Of a stretch of 64,000 nt of DNA, positions 50,501-60,828 are shown one piece after another; position 1 is the stretch's first letter; each line of letters begins with the position of its first letter. The translations under genes and the position numbers were made by a program. Origin of the DNA: Marinicella pacifica (lineage in GTDB: Bacteria > Pseudomonadota > Gammaproteobacteria > Xanthomonadales > Marinicellaceae). The notes beneath the pieces are model-generated. The model was not told the DNA's origin. It worked only from the letters and a program-made list of their open reading frames with translations, and searched no databases. The stretch is from positions 1 to 64,000 of the forward strand of contig NZ_BMEO01000008.1 in the NCBI RefSeq assembly GCF_014636635.1, given 5' to 3'.

Positions 50501-53500
50501 TTAAAACTCAGTGGGTTCCGGTGGTGATTGGATGGTGCTGCGCGGATTGGGTTTGAGGTCTTTAAGCAATTCCTCAACGGCACGTTCCAGGGTGGGATCC
50601 TGGCCTTGGGCCACCAGTTCCGGTCGGTCGATGACTTCGATGTCCGGGGCCACACCTTCATTTTCGACTGCCCAGTTGCCTTCGGTGTCCATAAAACGGA
50701 AGGTGGAGGCAATCACAGAACCACCATCAGCCAGGCCGGGATTACCGCTGATACCGATGAGACCACCCCAGGTTCGGGTGCCGATGATTTTACCGAGATT
50801 CATTTTACGGAAGAAATACGGTAAGGCATCGCCACCGGAGCTGGATTGGCCGTTGGTGAGCATCACTTTCGGGCCGTCATGGGCAATCAAAGGTGTCGCC
50901 ATGCTGTCCACATCGAGGTTACGACGTTTCCAGTAGCTTAAGGTTTTTCGTGACAGCAGTTCAATCATCCGATCAGGAATAAAACCACCACCGTTATAGC
51001 GGTCATCGATAATCAGGGCATCTTTGCCAATCTGTGGCAGCATTTGCTTAAACAGCTCCTGATTGCCTTCAATCGCGGTATTCGGTAAATGTACATAGCC
51101 GATGCGACCGTCGGATAATTTATCCACCATGGCTCGGCGTTCATTGACCCAGTTTAAGTAACGCAGTTGGCCTTCAGATGTGATGGTCTGGACATTGGCT
51201 TGCCAGCTGCCTTTGGTTGAGGCTTTATTATTCAGTGTCAGTGTCACCGTGCGTTTGGCTTGATGTTCTAACAGTTCATAAATATTGGCCACATCTTTCG
51301 TGCTGTGACCGTTAACGGCGAGCACAAAATCGCCTGCTTCGGCTTTTACGCCGGCTTCGGTTAAGGGCGATAAACGGTCTTTGTTCCAGTTTTCACCTTC
51401 AAAAATAGAGGTGATTTTAAAATAACCGCTGTCGTCTTTTTCAAAAGTCGCGCCCAGTAAACCATTTTCCTGACGTTTCACTTTCGGCATATCACCGGAA
51501 TTGACATAAATATGCCCTGAATTCATTTCGCCGGCAATTTCACCCAGGATATAATCTAAATCACTTCGGTGGGTGGCCGCATCAACCAGCGGTTGGTATT
51601 TGGCTCTGATGCCTTCCCAATCCATACCGTGCATATTCGGGTCATAGAACCAATCCCGTAAAATACGCCAGGCATCGGTGTACATTTGTTGCCACTCGGT
51701 TTGCGGGTCTATTTTCAGACTGAGGTTGGTCAGATCCAATTTTTGACCGTTGTTATCCTGACCTTCTTTAGCTTCAACAATGGATAATTTATCACCTTGC
51801 TGCAATAAAATCTTTTCACCCTGTGCTGCCAGGCGGTAATTATTCACATTATTACTGACAGTTTTAGACTCATCTTCTTTTTTCAAACTCACCAGTAAAA
51901 GACTTTGCCCATTGTCATCACCCTTCAACACAAAAAGCTTGTCGCCGGCTGTTTGTAAACCGTTATAGTTTCCGGGTTTTACGGGTAATGCAGTGATGCG
52001 GTTGTTAAATCCTTCAAAATCAATGCTGACCTTAATTTTTTCGTCACGGTCTTTTTTATCTTTTTTCTCTTTCGATGTGTTCTCTGACAGTTCCACCTCA
52101 TCACTTTGATAGGGATAAATCGGTGGCGTGTCATCGGTTAACTGAGCGGCGTATAAACGGGTGGCATCCACATAGAGATAATTAAATTCGTAAGCACTGA
52201 ATGCCAGGTTGTAATCACGGTTTGATAAAAACAACAGGTATTGACCACTGTCATCAAACACCGGTTCATAATCATGATAGGAAGCCGTGCTGAGTTTATG
52301 GGCTTTATTATTGTTTAAGTCATACACATAAATACTTGAAAAACCTGTGTTTTCTGTTTTGGTGTAGGTCAGCCAACGACTGTCCGGTGACCAGCGATAA
52401 TGTTCGATGTCATTGGTGCTGGAACTGTCTAATTTTTTCGGTTTGCCACCATCAATCGACACCGACCACAGAATATGGTCTTTATCCGAAAAAGCCAGTT
52501 TTTGACTGTCCGGTGACCACACCGGATTAAAACGCCAGATATGGCCATCTGAGGTAACGCGTTTATGTTGTTTGGATTTTATATCGTAAATATAAATGTC
52601 ATATTCACCACTTTGATCACTTAAATAAGCCACATAGCGGCCATTGGGTGACCAGTTGGCGGCAATTTCACGGGCTTTGGGGGTGTTGGATATGTTTCTG
52701 ATTTCGCCGTGTTCAGCCGGAACCGAAAACAATTCACCTCGTGCACCCAAAACCACACGTTGACCATCCGGTGAAATATCACCGGATTCAATATAGTCAG
52801 CGATATTTTTATACTGAGCCATCAGATTTTCCTGATTGGTGGTGATGTCAATAGTCAGTTGTTGAGTGTCTTGTGTTTTAGGATCAAAGCGCCATAAATA
52901 ACCGCCATTTTCATAAACGATGGCTTCAGGACCCGCTGACGCCCATAAACTGTCATATTTGTCATGATGGGTGACTTTCACAGGATCACCATCCGGATTA
53001 TAACGGTATAGATTCAGGCGGTAATCACGATCACTGATAAAGTAAATGTCATCGCCAACCCAGACCGGCTGGTGATCGGTGGCACGATGGGTGGTGAGTT
53101 GTTCAGATGTATCATTCTCTAAATCATAGACCCAGACATTCTGGGCGCGACCGCCTCGGTAACGTTTCCAGGTCCGAAACTCGCGATCAATCGGTGTGTA
53201 CACATATTTTGTGCCATCCGGCGACAACATACCGCCACCGGTTTCAGGCACCGGTAAAGGTTGCTCCATACCACCGTCAACAGGTATCCAGTAGGGTTGA
53301 CCCATGCGCTCACCCCAGGGTAAACGATTGGCACGCACCAAAACGTTTTTATCATCCGCTGACCAGTCCAGTATGCGGTAATCATAACCACCACGCGGGG
53401 GCATCGGACCGACATCGTTGTACCAGGTGAGTTGTTTTAAATCGCTGCCGTCTGTATTCATCACATACACCTGTCGGGTGCCGGTGTATTCGGCTGAGAA

Positions 53501-53764
53501 AGCAATGTGCTGACCATCCCGGGAAAACTTCGGAAAGGCTTCAAATCCTTTATCGGAAGTTAATCGTTTGGCTTCACCATTATTGATATCCGCGATATAG
53601 ATATCACCGGCATAAACAAAGGTTACCTGGTTTTTGTGAATGTCAGCGTAGCGTAATAAGGCGGTTCCCTGGCTGGTAGATTGGGCCATTATGGACGCAG
53701 AAAACAGTAATAATAAAACCATGACAAAGCGCTGGAAAGCTTTAGGTGAGAGAAAGGGCAGCAT
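50501..53764 (-). CDS. Tricorn-like S41 peptidase with beta-propeller
   Basis: The 1087-residue product has a signal peptide (MVLLLLFSASIMA), a beta-propeller N-terminal half with repeated SPDGxxx motifs (LSPDGTKYVYTP; ISPDGQRVVLGA; WSPDSQKLAFSD), then a PDZ domain (LTEAGVKAEAGDFVLAVNG) and the C-terminal S41 domain (RIGYVHLPNTAIEG; DDRYNGGGFIPDRMIEL). The catalytic Ser is in NGQSSSGGDALPYFF, and His in GHIYVNSG and Glu in AVENEGVAPD fit the tricorn tetrad. It probably degrades peptides in the periplasm. Confidence 0.92.
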   Translation of the reverse strand: MLPFLSPKAFQRFVMVLLLLFSASIMAQSTSQGTALLRYADIHKNQVTFVYAGDIYIADINNGEAKRLTSDKGFEAFPKFSRDGQHIAFSAEYTGTRQVYVMNTDGSDLKQLTWYNDVGPMPPRGGYDYRILDWSADDKNVLVRANRLPWGERMGQPYWIPVDGGMEQPLPVPETGGGMLSPDGTKYVYTPIDREFRTWKRYRGGRAQNVWVYDLENDTSEQLTTHRATDHQPVWVGDDIYFISDRDYRLNLYRYNPDGDPVKVTHHDKYDSLWASAGPEAIVYENGGYLWRFDPKTQDTQQLTIDITTNQENLMAQYKNIADYIESGDISPDGQRVVLGARGELFSVPAEHGEIRNISNTPKAREIAANWSPNGRYVAYLSDQSGEYDIYIYDIKSKQHKRVTSDGHIWRFNPVWSPDSQKLAFSDKDHILWSVSIDGGKPKKLDSSSTNDIEHYRWSPDSRWLTYTKTENTGFSSIYVYDLNNNKAHKLSTASYHDYEPVFDDSGQYLLFLSNRDYNLAFSAYEFNYLYVDATRLYAAQLTDDTPPIYPYQSDEVELSENTSKEKKDKKDRDEKIKVSIDFEGFNNRITALPVKPGNYNGLQTAGDKLFVLKGDDNGQSLLLVSLKKEDESKTVSNNVNNYRLAAQGEKILLQQGDKLSIVEAKEGQDNNGQKLDLTNLSLKIDPQTEWQQMYTDAWRILRDWFYDPNMHGMDWEGIRAKYQPLVDAATHRSDLDYILGEIAGEMNSGHIYVNSGDMPKVKRQENGLLGATFEKDDSGYFKITSIFEGENWNKDRLSPLTEAGVKAEAGDFVLAVNGHSTKDVANIYELLEHQAKRTVTLTLNNKASTKGSWQANVQTITSEGQLRYLNWVNERRAMVDKLSDGRIGYVHLPNTAIEGNQELFKQMLPQIGKDALIIDDRYNGGGFIPDRMIELLSRKTLSYWKRRNLDVDSMATPLIAHDGPKVMLTNGQSSSGGDALPYFFRKMNLGKIIGTRTWGGLIGISGNPGLADGGSVIASTFRFMDTEGNWAVENEGVAPDIEVIDRPELVAQGQDPTLERAVEELLKDLKPNPRSTIQSPPEPTEF

Positions 53765-53854
53765 AATTAATATCCAATACTAAAAATGGCAGTTATGTTA
53801 GCATTGAAGACGCCATTATGACACTAGGCCAAAGGTCACTATCAACAGTGTGCT

Positions 53855-56800
53855 TTATTCTTTTTTGCGGACATAAATCAGTTCAACGGTTTGGTTTTCG
53901 CCCTGGGTGGTTTCAAGGCGTAAGGCCTCATTGATTTTATAACGTAAAATCCAAAAACCCAGGCGATTAAACAGGCCTTGTGAATAACCCACGTAGAGAT
54001 CATCACCGATATTTTGGCCGGCTTCGATGTAGCTGTCTTCGTTATTAGTGCCTTGTCTAATGGTGAGGACATCGATGCCAAAAGCATTTTGCAATTGTGA
54101 GAACACCGAATCACTGCGCTTTAAGCCCAGCAAAATAGCGGCTTGTGCCAGTTGTTCGCCATTGGTGCCACCGCCACTTTCATTAAGTCCCCTGCCCGTC
54201 GCTAAATAAGACAAGATTTCTAACTGACTCATGGCCGGTTCTGAGTACAGGGTTGACTGCAATTGGTTCACAGTTCCTGAGATTAAAATACCCGCAGTCA
54301 CCGTGCCATCATCAGATTTACGCGCGGCTTTAACATCAATGGCCGGATTGTCAATCGGGCCATTAAAAATCAATTCACCACGCTCAATATCTAAACGCTG
54401 ACCATAAAGTTTATAAAAACCTTCGGTTAAGTTAAGACGTCCTTCTGCATGGGTTTGTTTGCGGACATTAAAAACCCGCAACTGACCGGCCATTTTGGCT
54501 TCTAAGCCCAATAACTGTATGTTGATGGGTTCTTTAATTTCTGCAGTAACATCATAATTAATGGGTATCGATGTGCTGCTTTCCGGGGTATCTTGTTCAG
54601 GGTAATGAATAACCACATCATCGGAGGTAGAGATGGCTGACGGCGGAAGATTTTTAATATGAACTTCAGCCATCGGTAACGACAGTTTACCGGTAATGTT
54701 AACTGCTTTGGGTGTGGCATCAATTGTTAAATCAGGATCAATGTTGATTTTAATTTCCGGTAAAGTCAATAATCGAAAATCAGTGCCCTTGATTTGTCCA
54801 TGGTAAGACCAATCATCTGCTTCTTGAATATCCAATTCACCGGTAATTTCTATGGAACCGTTGTCACTGTCAGCGTTGGCTGTTAAATCAATTAAACCTG
54901 GTTTTTGACTGCTAACCAGTAACGCAATATTGGTTAAACGACTGCCGGTTTGTCTTAACACAAGAAAGCCGGTTTGTTGTTTTAAATCCAGACTAATAGC
55001 GGGCTGATTGAGGGGGCCTGTGACCTCTCCTGAGACGCTCAATTCACCTTGCAATTGTTCTAATTCAGGTGATAAAGCCACCAAAAAACGGGTGTGCTTT
55101 ATCACACCCTTAATGTCGGCATTAACCTCAGGCCAAGGAGAATCTGCTATGTCATCCAGCGTGGCGGAAGCGTTAAGATAGCCACCGTCATCCAAAATAA
55201 TGACGGTATTCATTTCCGTGCGGCCGTTGTCCTGACGCGCTGTGAGTGTTGCTTTGTTAATGGCCACCTGGTAGCTGTTTTTTTGACCTTCACGGTAATA
55301 AATATTAGCCTGTTCAGTTTTTAAATCAGCGGTCAGAGACAAGGCTTGTTGCTGATAACTCAGATCTGCGCTGCCCTGAATCAAACCATCCAGTTTTAAA
55401 TCCTGAGGTAACAGGCTTTGAAACAGCTTAATTTGCAAATTTCTGAGTTGTACTTTAGCCAAAACCTCTGTCTCTGTCCGGGTTTGCACATCCAATTCAG
55501 CGCAGGCTTCGCCTTCACCATGCAGTGACTGCCAGCAGGCAGGCGATAAATGGATCTGTTGGCCGATAAACATATCGGCCGGTGCTTGCAATTGCCAGGT
55601 CATATCACTGTCATTCAAACGGATATCATGACTTTTAATCTGACCACGCCAGGTTTGTTTATCCTTTAACCAGCCGCCTGTCAGTATAATTTGCGTGGTT
55701 AAATCCTGGTGCAAAATATCACCCTCAATTTGATGTTGCTGCAGATTGCCTTCTAATTGAAGCGCTACTTTTGGTAAATATTGATTGGCACTGTCAATAT
55801 CTGTGGCGCTTATTTCTGCCTGCAATTTTTGCGGCCATTGACCGGAGCCTTTGATCACTAATGATTTTATTTGTTGTTCTTGATAGCTGAGTGCCTCGGC
55901 CTGTAAATTCACATCATAATTTAACGTATCTATGGACCCGGATAATTGTCCCTGAGTCTGAATTTCACCACCTAAATCCGTTAAAAATAAGTGTGGTTGC
56001 GGTATCTTTAAATCGAATATAAGCTGATCTGAACTGGCCTGATCAGCTAAACTTAGCTGACCCTGTAGTTTTATCCGGTTCTCACCCCACAGCAAATTCA
56101 ATGGCTTTAAATCCAATAACGCATCTTGCCAATCGGCATTGGCAGACAACGTTAAATCCTGTCCTTTTAACTGACCGTGTAAATTAAGGTCATTTAAAGC
56201 CAGCTGCCAGGATTGTGCATTGTCCTGTGATGCGATGAACTCACCGGATCCACTGAGTTGCCCCGGCCACGCCGGCAGCAGCCATTGCGGATTAAAGCCG
56301 TCTGTATTAAAGCGTGCATTGACCTGTAATTGTGGTGTGAAATCAATCATTGATTCGGCATTTAATTGCCCAAAGTCACCGGTGATGGCTAATGTTTCCA
56401 GCTTAAGCTGTTCGCTGTTACCTTGGGCTTTTAGCTTGATCTGATTATGATAAGTCGCAGAGCCGACGTGTTGATCGGCTGCGGCCATTAACGGTTTAAT
56501 CGACTGTTTAGCCGTGGCTGTAAGGTTTAAACGGTAATCCTCTAATTCACCGTCAGCCGTGATTAAAACATCGGTCAGTCGGGTACTGATTTGTTCTGTA
56601 TTGGCCGCAGGAATAAGTAACTCATCACTGCTTATTTGGGCATCCACTGATAATGCCGGGTACAGCGATACCTGACTTTCTATCTGCGCTTCACCCTGCG
56701 CATTGATATTATTAAAATGCGTTTGTTGGGACACATTCAAAGCAGTGATGTCGCCGTTGATGGTACCCTGCCCACTGATTTGCTCGGGTCTGTAAGTCCA

Positions 56801-57436
56801 GTTTGTTTCTAAATGAAATGGCCAACGGTTATGTAAAGTCACTTCACCGGATAGCTTAAGTACAATGTCTTCATCTAATAATTGCAGCGTATTAATATCA
56901 ATGGTCTCTTTTTGTAAGGCCGCTTTCGACCAAATTGAACCATAATCAATTTGACCCTTGTTGATATCAATATTTTGGATAAAGAGTTCGTTGACATCGA
57001 CACGTAATGGTAATTCAATCGCTGCCCCTTCAGGCAACGGTTCGGTTACTTTTTCCGCGTCATTATCGGCTAATTCAATACTGACCTGACCGATGTGAAC
57101 ATTATCAAAAACAATGTGCCTTTGCCACCAGTTGATATCAGCGATTTGATACGTCAGTCGATCGACTTTGACGGTTACGCCGTGTTGTTGATAGGTAAGG
57201 TTTAAGGCGGTCATTTCGCCGGCCAAACGTCCGCCGCTTTGCCGGATATGTAAAGGCAACCAGTCCTGAGCTTTAGCAACAGCCCAACGGCTTCCGGTTT
57301 CCGTATAGAGCAAGCCATAAAGCAACATGAAAAGAAGTCCAAGCAAAACAAACAATGTGACCAGCATATAGCCAATCCAACGCCGGAAGCGCGGCTTCTT
57401 GCTATCTTTTGCGTTATTTAAATCTTTATCCGTCAT
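53855..57436 (-). CDS. tamB: TamB translocation/assembly module protein
   Basis: The 1193-residue protein has an N-terminal membrane anchor (MLVTLFVLLGLLFMLLYGLL), a long beta-taco region of repeated beta strands and the C-terminal DUF490/TamB domain (AEGRLNLTEGFYKLYGQRL; SYLATGRGLNESG). It bridges inner membrane and TamA and takes part in outer-membrane protein insertion and lipid transport. Its ATG overlaps the tamA stop by one base. Confidence 0.94.
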   Translation of the reverse strand: MTDKDLNNAKDSKKPRFRRWIGYMLVTLFVLLGLLFMLLYGLLYTETGSRWAVAKAQDWLPLHIRQSGGRLAGEMTALNLTYQQHGVTVKVDRLTYQIADINWWQRHIVFDNVHIGQVSIELADNDAEKVTEPLPEGAAIELPLRVDVNELFIQNIDINKGQIDYGSIWSKAALQKETIDINTLQLLDEDIVLKLSGEVTLHNRWPFHLETNWTYRPEQISGQGTINGDITALNVSQQTHFNNINAQGEAQIESQVSLYPALSVDAQISSDELLIPAANTEQISTRLTDVLITADGELEDYRLNLTATAKQSIKPLMAAADQHVGSATYHNQIKLKAQGNSEQLKLETLAITGDFGQLNAESMIDFTPQLQVNARFNTDGFNPQWLLPAWPGQLSGSGEFIASQDNAQSWQLALNDLNLHGQLKGQDLTLSANADWQDALLDLKPLNLLWGENRIKLQGQLSLADQASSDQLIFDLKIPQPHLFLTDLGGEIQTQGQLSGSIDTLNYDVNLQAEALSYQEQQIKSLVIKGSGQWPQKLQAEISATDIDSANQYLPKVALQLEGNLQQHQIEGDILHQDLTTQIILTGGWLKDKQTWRGQIKSHDIRLNDSDMTWQLQAPADMFIGQQIHLSPACWQSLHGEGEACAELDVQTRTETEVLAKVQLRNLQIKLFQSLLPQDLKLDGLIQGSADLSYQQQALSLTADLKTEQANIYYREGQKNSYQVAINKATLTARQDNGRTEMNTVIILDDGGYLNASATLDDIADSPWPEVNADIKGVIKHTRFLVALSPELEQLQGELSVSGEVTGPLNQPAISLDLKQQTGFLVLRQTGSRLTNIALLVSSQKPGLIDLTANADSDNGSIEITGELDIQEADDWSYHGQIKGTDFRLLTLPEIKINIDPDLTIDATPKAVNITGKLSLPMAEVHIKNLPPSAISTSDDVVIHYPEQDTPESSTSIPINYDVTAEIKEPINIQLLGLEAKMAGQLRVFNVRKQTHAEGRLNLTEGFYKLYGQRLDIERGELIFNGPIDNPAIDVKAARKSDDGTVTAGILISGTVNQLQSTLYSEPAMSQLEILSYLATGRGLNESGGGTNGEQLAQAAILLGLKRSDSVFSQLQNAFGIDVLTIRQGTNNEDSYIEAGQNIGDDLYVGYSQGLFNRLGFWILRYKINEALRLETTQGENQTVELIYVRKKE

Positions 57437-59196
57437 TACAAATCCGGACCCAGAGACAGGTGAATTCTAAAATCATGGTCAGCTTCGGTGACAGGCACAC
57501 CTAAATCGACCCGCAACGGCCCTATGGGCGAAAACCAGCGAAAGCCAATACCGACACTACTGGCCATTTTAAAATCATTGGTAAAGGCATTACCACCATC
57601 AACAAAAACCGCCAGCGCGTAACTGTCGTAAAGACGGTGCTCGTACTCAACACTGGCCACTGCTAAGTGTTTACCACCAATTGAATCACCTTCATCGTTC
57701 AAGGGTGATAAATTTTTATAATCGAATCCCCTGACAGATTGATCACCACCGGCAAAATACCGATAAGATGCCGGTAATTGATCAAAATCACTGGTGGCGG
57801 TGGTGCCTATTTCAGCCCGCATAATCAATCGATCTTGATCTGCAATGGGCAAAATGGTTTTCACCCGGCCGCTGATTTGTACCATGCTCATATCAGAAAA
57901 CATACTTTCAGTGGCCAATTTAAAGTCCATTTGGGCTTTAAAACCAAAACGCGGATTCAACGGGTCATCAACGTGTTGATAGGTCCAGGCAGTACCGGGC
58001 ACCAAAAGACGGGTGCTGCCCTTTTTATCGCCAAAAATATAGTCTTCCTGTAACACATCGATAAAGTTGATGTTTTGCCATCTGTCCGATTGTAAGCGGG
58101 TTTGGGAAAGACCAATTTTCGTGGTGTCAGCTTCATACACATCATTGTTCTCTTGTCGATAGCCGAGTTCAGATTGGTACCACTTTTCATCTGGGTTGCT
58201 TAAGGACGGAAATTTCATGCGGGCGGTGAATTCATTATTGACCTCGGCCAATTGTAACTTGGCACTCAATTGAAAACCGCGATCATTTAAACGGTGATGC
58301 TGGTATTCAAAGGTCGAACGGGCGCCGGTATCGGTGGTATAACCCAGGCCGACCGAGTAATCAATGCGGTAACCCGGCGTCAGTTTGACCAACACCGGCA
58401 CAGTGGCCGTCTGCTTATCTTTCTCACCAAAAGTGACACTGATGTTACCAAAATATTGACTACCAACCAGGCGTTTTCTCACATCAATTAAGGTTTGATT
58501 ATTGAGGTATTGACCAGTCTCTAAACCGACCAAGCCTTGCAGAAAGCGAGGTCGCATAAAATTCGGGTCTTGCTCAATCACCACCTTATCCAATCGGTAA
58601 CGTGGGCCGGTGTCAAATGTGAGTTTAATATCCGCTGCCAGCTGTGCAGGATAAACATCGACTTTTTGTTGACTAAAATCGGCATCTAAAAACCCATAAT
58701 CATTGGCCCATTGCCGCAGTTGTTGTTTTAATTGCTGATACTCCGGATCAACAAAGACACGCCCACTCTCAATGTACTTACTGACCTTAATGTTTTTAAT
58801 TTTGGGGTGTTCAGAACCCGGGCCGGTCACTGAGAAATCGATGTCGCGAACCACAACCGGTTCACCGGCAGTTACCTTAATCTCAGTTTGCCAACATCCG
58901 TTCGCGGCATTAATATGAATGTCATCAACAGTGGCTTGGTAATAACCAAAGGGTTGCAGCGCCAACTGTACTTGTTCAGGAATTTTTTCTTTAACCGCTT
59001 GGCGCATGCTTTCAGATGTGTCACAAGAAAGGGTTAAATTATTAAGAAATATCAGAATATTATCGGCTAAGGGTTTATCCACGCCGGATACAATAAAACG
59101 ATATGCAGGCTCGTCTTCAGCCGCATAGACAGTCAATGTCATAAATAACAGCCAGGCAATGAGGCTGTATTTTGCCAGAACAATCGTGGATTTCAT
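57436..59196 (-). CDS. tamA: TamA outer-membrane assembly protein
   Basis: The 586-residue Omp85-family protein has a signal peptide (AWLLFMTLTVYA), three POTRA-like domains (~25-260) and a 16-strand barrel with the family end FRWFSPIGPLRVDLGVPV. It works with TamB, whose gene is adjacent and overlapping. Length is close to E. coli TamA (577). Confidence 0.94.
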   Translation of the reverse strand: MKSTIVLAKYSLIAWLLFMTLTVYAAEDEPAYRFIVSGVDKPLADNILIFLNNLTLSCDTSESMRQAVKEKIPEQVQLALQPFGYYQATVDDIHINAANGCWQTEIKVTAGEPVVVRDIDFSVTGPGSEHPKIKNIKVSKYIESGRVFVDPEYQQLKQQLRQWANDYGFLDADFSQQKVDVYPAQLAADIKLTFDTGPRYRLDKVVIEQDPNFMRPRFLQGLVGLETGQYLNNQTLIDVRKRLVGSQYFGNISVTFGEKDKQTATVPVLVKLTPGYRIDYSVGLGYTTDTGARSTFEYQHHRLNDRGFQLSAKLQLAEVNNEFTARMKFPSLSNPDEKWYQSELGYRQENNDVYEADTTKIGLSQTRLQSDRWQNINFIDVLQEDYIFGDKKGSTRLLVPGTAWTYQHVDDPLNPRFGFKAQMDFKLATESMFSDMSMVQISGRVKTILPIADQDRLIMRAEIGTTATSDFDQLPASYRYFAGGDQSVRGFDYKNLSPLNDEGDSIGGKHLAVASVEYEHRLYDSYALAVFVDGGNAFTNDFKMASSVGIGFRWFSPIGPLRVDLGVPVTEADHDFRIHLSLGPDL

Positions 59197-59275
59197 GGCC
59201 TTATTATATCAACACCAAGCTGAATATAAGTTATCAACTTAGGCTGTTCTGACGCTGTATTTATGCACGTTGATT

Positions 59276-60058
59276 TTAGACACCAATCCAATTTTTCCCG
59301 GTGTCGGCATACACCAGAAAATGGGGATTGAGCAGAGATTCTTTTTGGTTATAGCGCAAAGGCTCACCATCCAGGGTGACCACCCGGCCACCGGCCTGTT
59401 CAACGATACATTGGGCAGCCGCGGTATCCCATTCTGACGTAGGGCCTAAGCGCGGATACAAATCAGCTTTGCCCTCTGCCACCAGGCAAAACTTCAGTGA
59501 ACTGCCCATCGGCACCAGTTCATGCTGACCCAATCGATCTAAATAGTCCTTTAATTCATCACTGGGATGTGAACGGCTGCCGACCACAGTGGGTTTGAAG
59601 CGGCTGTTTTTCATCACCTTAATGGTTTGCTTCTGGCCGTTATCGCGTTTAAAAACACCCACACCTTTTGCCGCCGAATAACACAAAGCCTGAGCCGGCA
59701 CGTAGACCACCGATAAAATCGGCCCGCCGTCATCAATCAATGCAATGTTGACGGTAAATTCGCCATTTTTTTTGATAAATTCTTTGGTCCCATCCAACGG
59801 ATCCACCAGCCAATAACGTTGCCATTGTCTGCGCTCATTAAAATCGATATCCGCCGATTCTTCCGATAAAATCGGATAAGACTGCTCCAGATTTTGCAAC
59901 CCCTCCACAATACAATGATGCGACGCCATATCGGCGCGGGTTAACGGAGAATCATCAGACTTATGTTCTACCGAGAAATCGTCTGATTGATAAATTTCCA
60001 TAATGGCGTCACCGGCTTTAACCGCCAGTTGTTCCACTGAACTTAATAAACTTTTCAT
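59276..60058 (-). CDS. cysQ: 3'(2'),5'-bisphosphate nucleotidase CysQ
   Basis: The 260-residue enzyme of the inositol-phosphatase fold has the metal motif WLVDPLDGTKEFIKKNGEF and a downstream GPTSEWDTAAAQCIVEQAG. These are CysQ-like; the reaction is hydrolysis of PAP to AMP. Overlaps the preceding IMPase gene by 4 bases. Confidence 0.9.
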   Translation of the reverse strand: MKSLLSSVEQLAVKAGDAIMEIYQSDDFSVEHKSDDSPLTRADMASHHCIVEGLQNLEQSYPILSEESADIDFNERRQWQRYWLVDPLDGTKEFIKKNGEFTVNIALIDDGGPILSVVYVPAQALCYSAAKGVGVFKRDNGQKQTIKVMKNSRFKPTVVGSRSHPSDELKDYLDRLGQHELVPMGSSLKFCLVAEGKADLYPRLGPTSEWDTAAAQCIVEQAGGRVVTLDGEPLRYNQKESLLNPHFLVYADTGKNWIGV

Positions 60059-60828
60059 GATAAATAATCCATTGCCATGGCATGGGTTTTCTGATTACCG
60101 GCCACCACCTCCGTGGTATCCAATCCAATTTGTTGCCCTTTGAAATCAGTGATCAGGCCACCGGCTTCACGGACAATCACCGTTAACGCGGCGATGTCGA
60201 GAATATTGACATCACTTTCAATCACCAAATCAATCTGCCCCCCTGCCAGCAAATGATAATGGTAAAAATCTCCATAGCCGCGTATTTTGCTGAATTTTAG
60301 CAAAAGCTGACCCAATTGGGCCCAATTATTTTTGATCAGGGACTGAATATTTCCGGTGGAGACACAAGAGCTGTGTTCAAGCCATTGCGACTGCAGTTGC
60401 AAGGGTTCACCATTTAAAAAAGCCCCGCCACCTTTAAAACCATAAGCCTGCTCGTCCATCAGCGGCGCGTGGGACACCCCCAACACCAGTTCACCCCGGT
60501 GCATGAGCGCAATTTGGGTGGAGAAAAACGGGTAACCGCGGACAAAGCTTTTGGTGCCGTCAATGGGATCAATCAACCACAAGTAATCACTGTCTTCACT
60601 GTCTCGACCATATTCTTCGCCATAAAAATTATGCGCCGGATAGGCCTCTTTAATGATTCTGATAATGGTTTTTTCCGCCTCTTTATCAGCCACGGTTACC
60701 GGACTGTTGTCAGCTTTGATTTCCGTGACATTATCTTTGTTCATGTAGTACGAACGAATACCGCCGGCGGCCTGGGCGGCGGCGTAACGGGCCACTTCGG
60801 TGGCTTTTTCTAAGTCTGCTTTATCCAT
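60055..60828 (-). CDS. Inositol-monophosphatase-family phosphatase (HisN-like)
   Basis: The 257-residue enzyme has YLWLIDPIDGTKSFVRG and FFSTQIALMHRGELVLGV, resembling histidinol-phosphate phosphatase of the IMPase type. Other IMPase activities are possible. The start overlaps the manC stop by one base. Confidence 0.82.
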   Translation of the reverse strand: MDKADLEKATEVARYAAAQAAGGIRSYYMNKDNVTEIKADNSPVTVADKEAEKTIIRIIKEAYPAHNFYGEEYGRDSEDSDYLWLIDPIDGTKSFVRGYPFFSTQIALMHRGELVLGVSHAPLMDEQAYGFKGGGAFLNGEPLQLQSQWLEHSSCVSTGNIQSLIKNNWAQLGQLLLKFSKIRGYGDFYHYHLLAGGQIDLVIESDVNILDIAALTVIVREAGGLITDFKGQQIGLDTTEVVAGNQKTHAMAMDYLS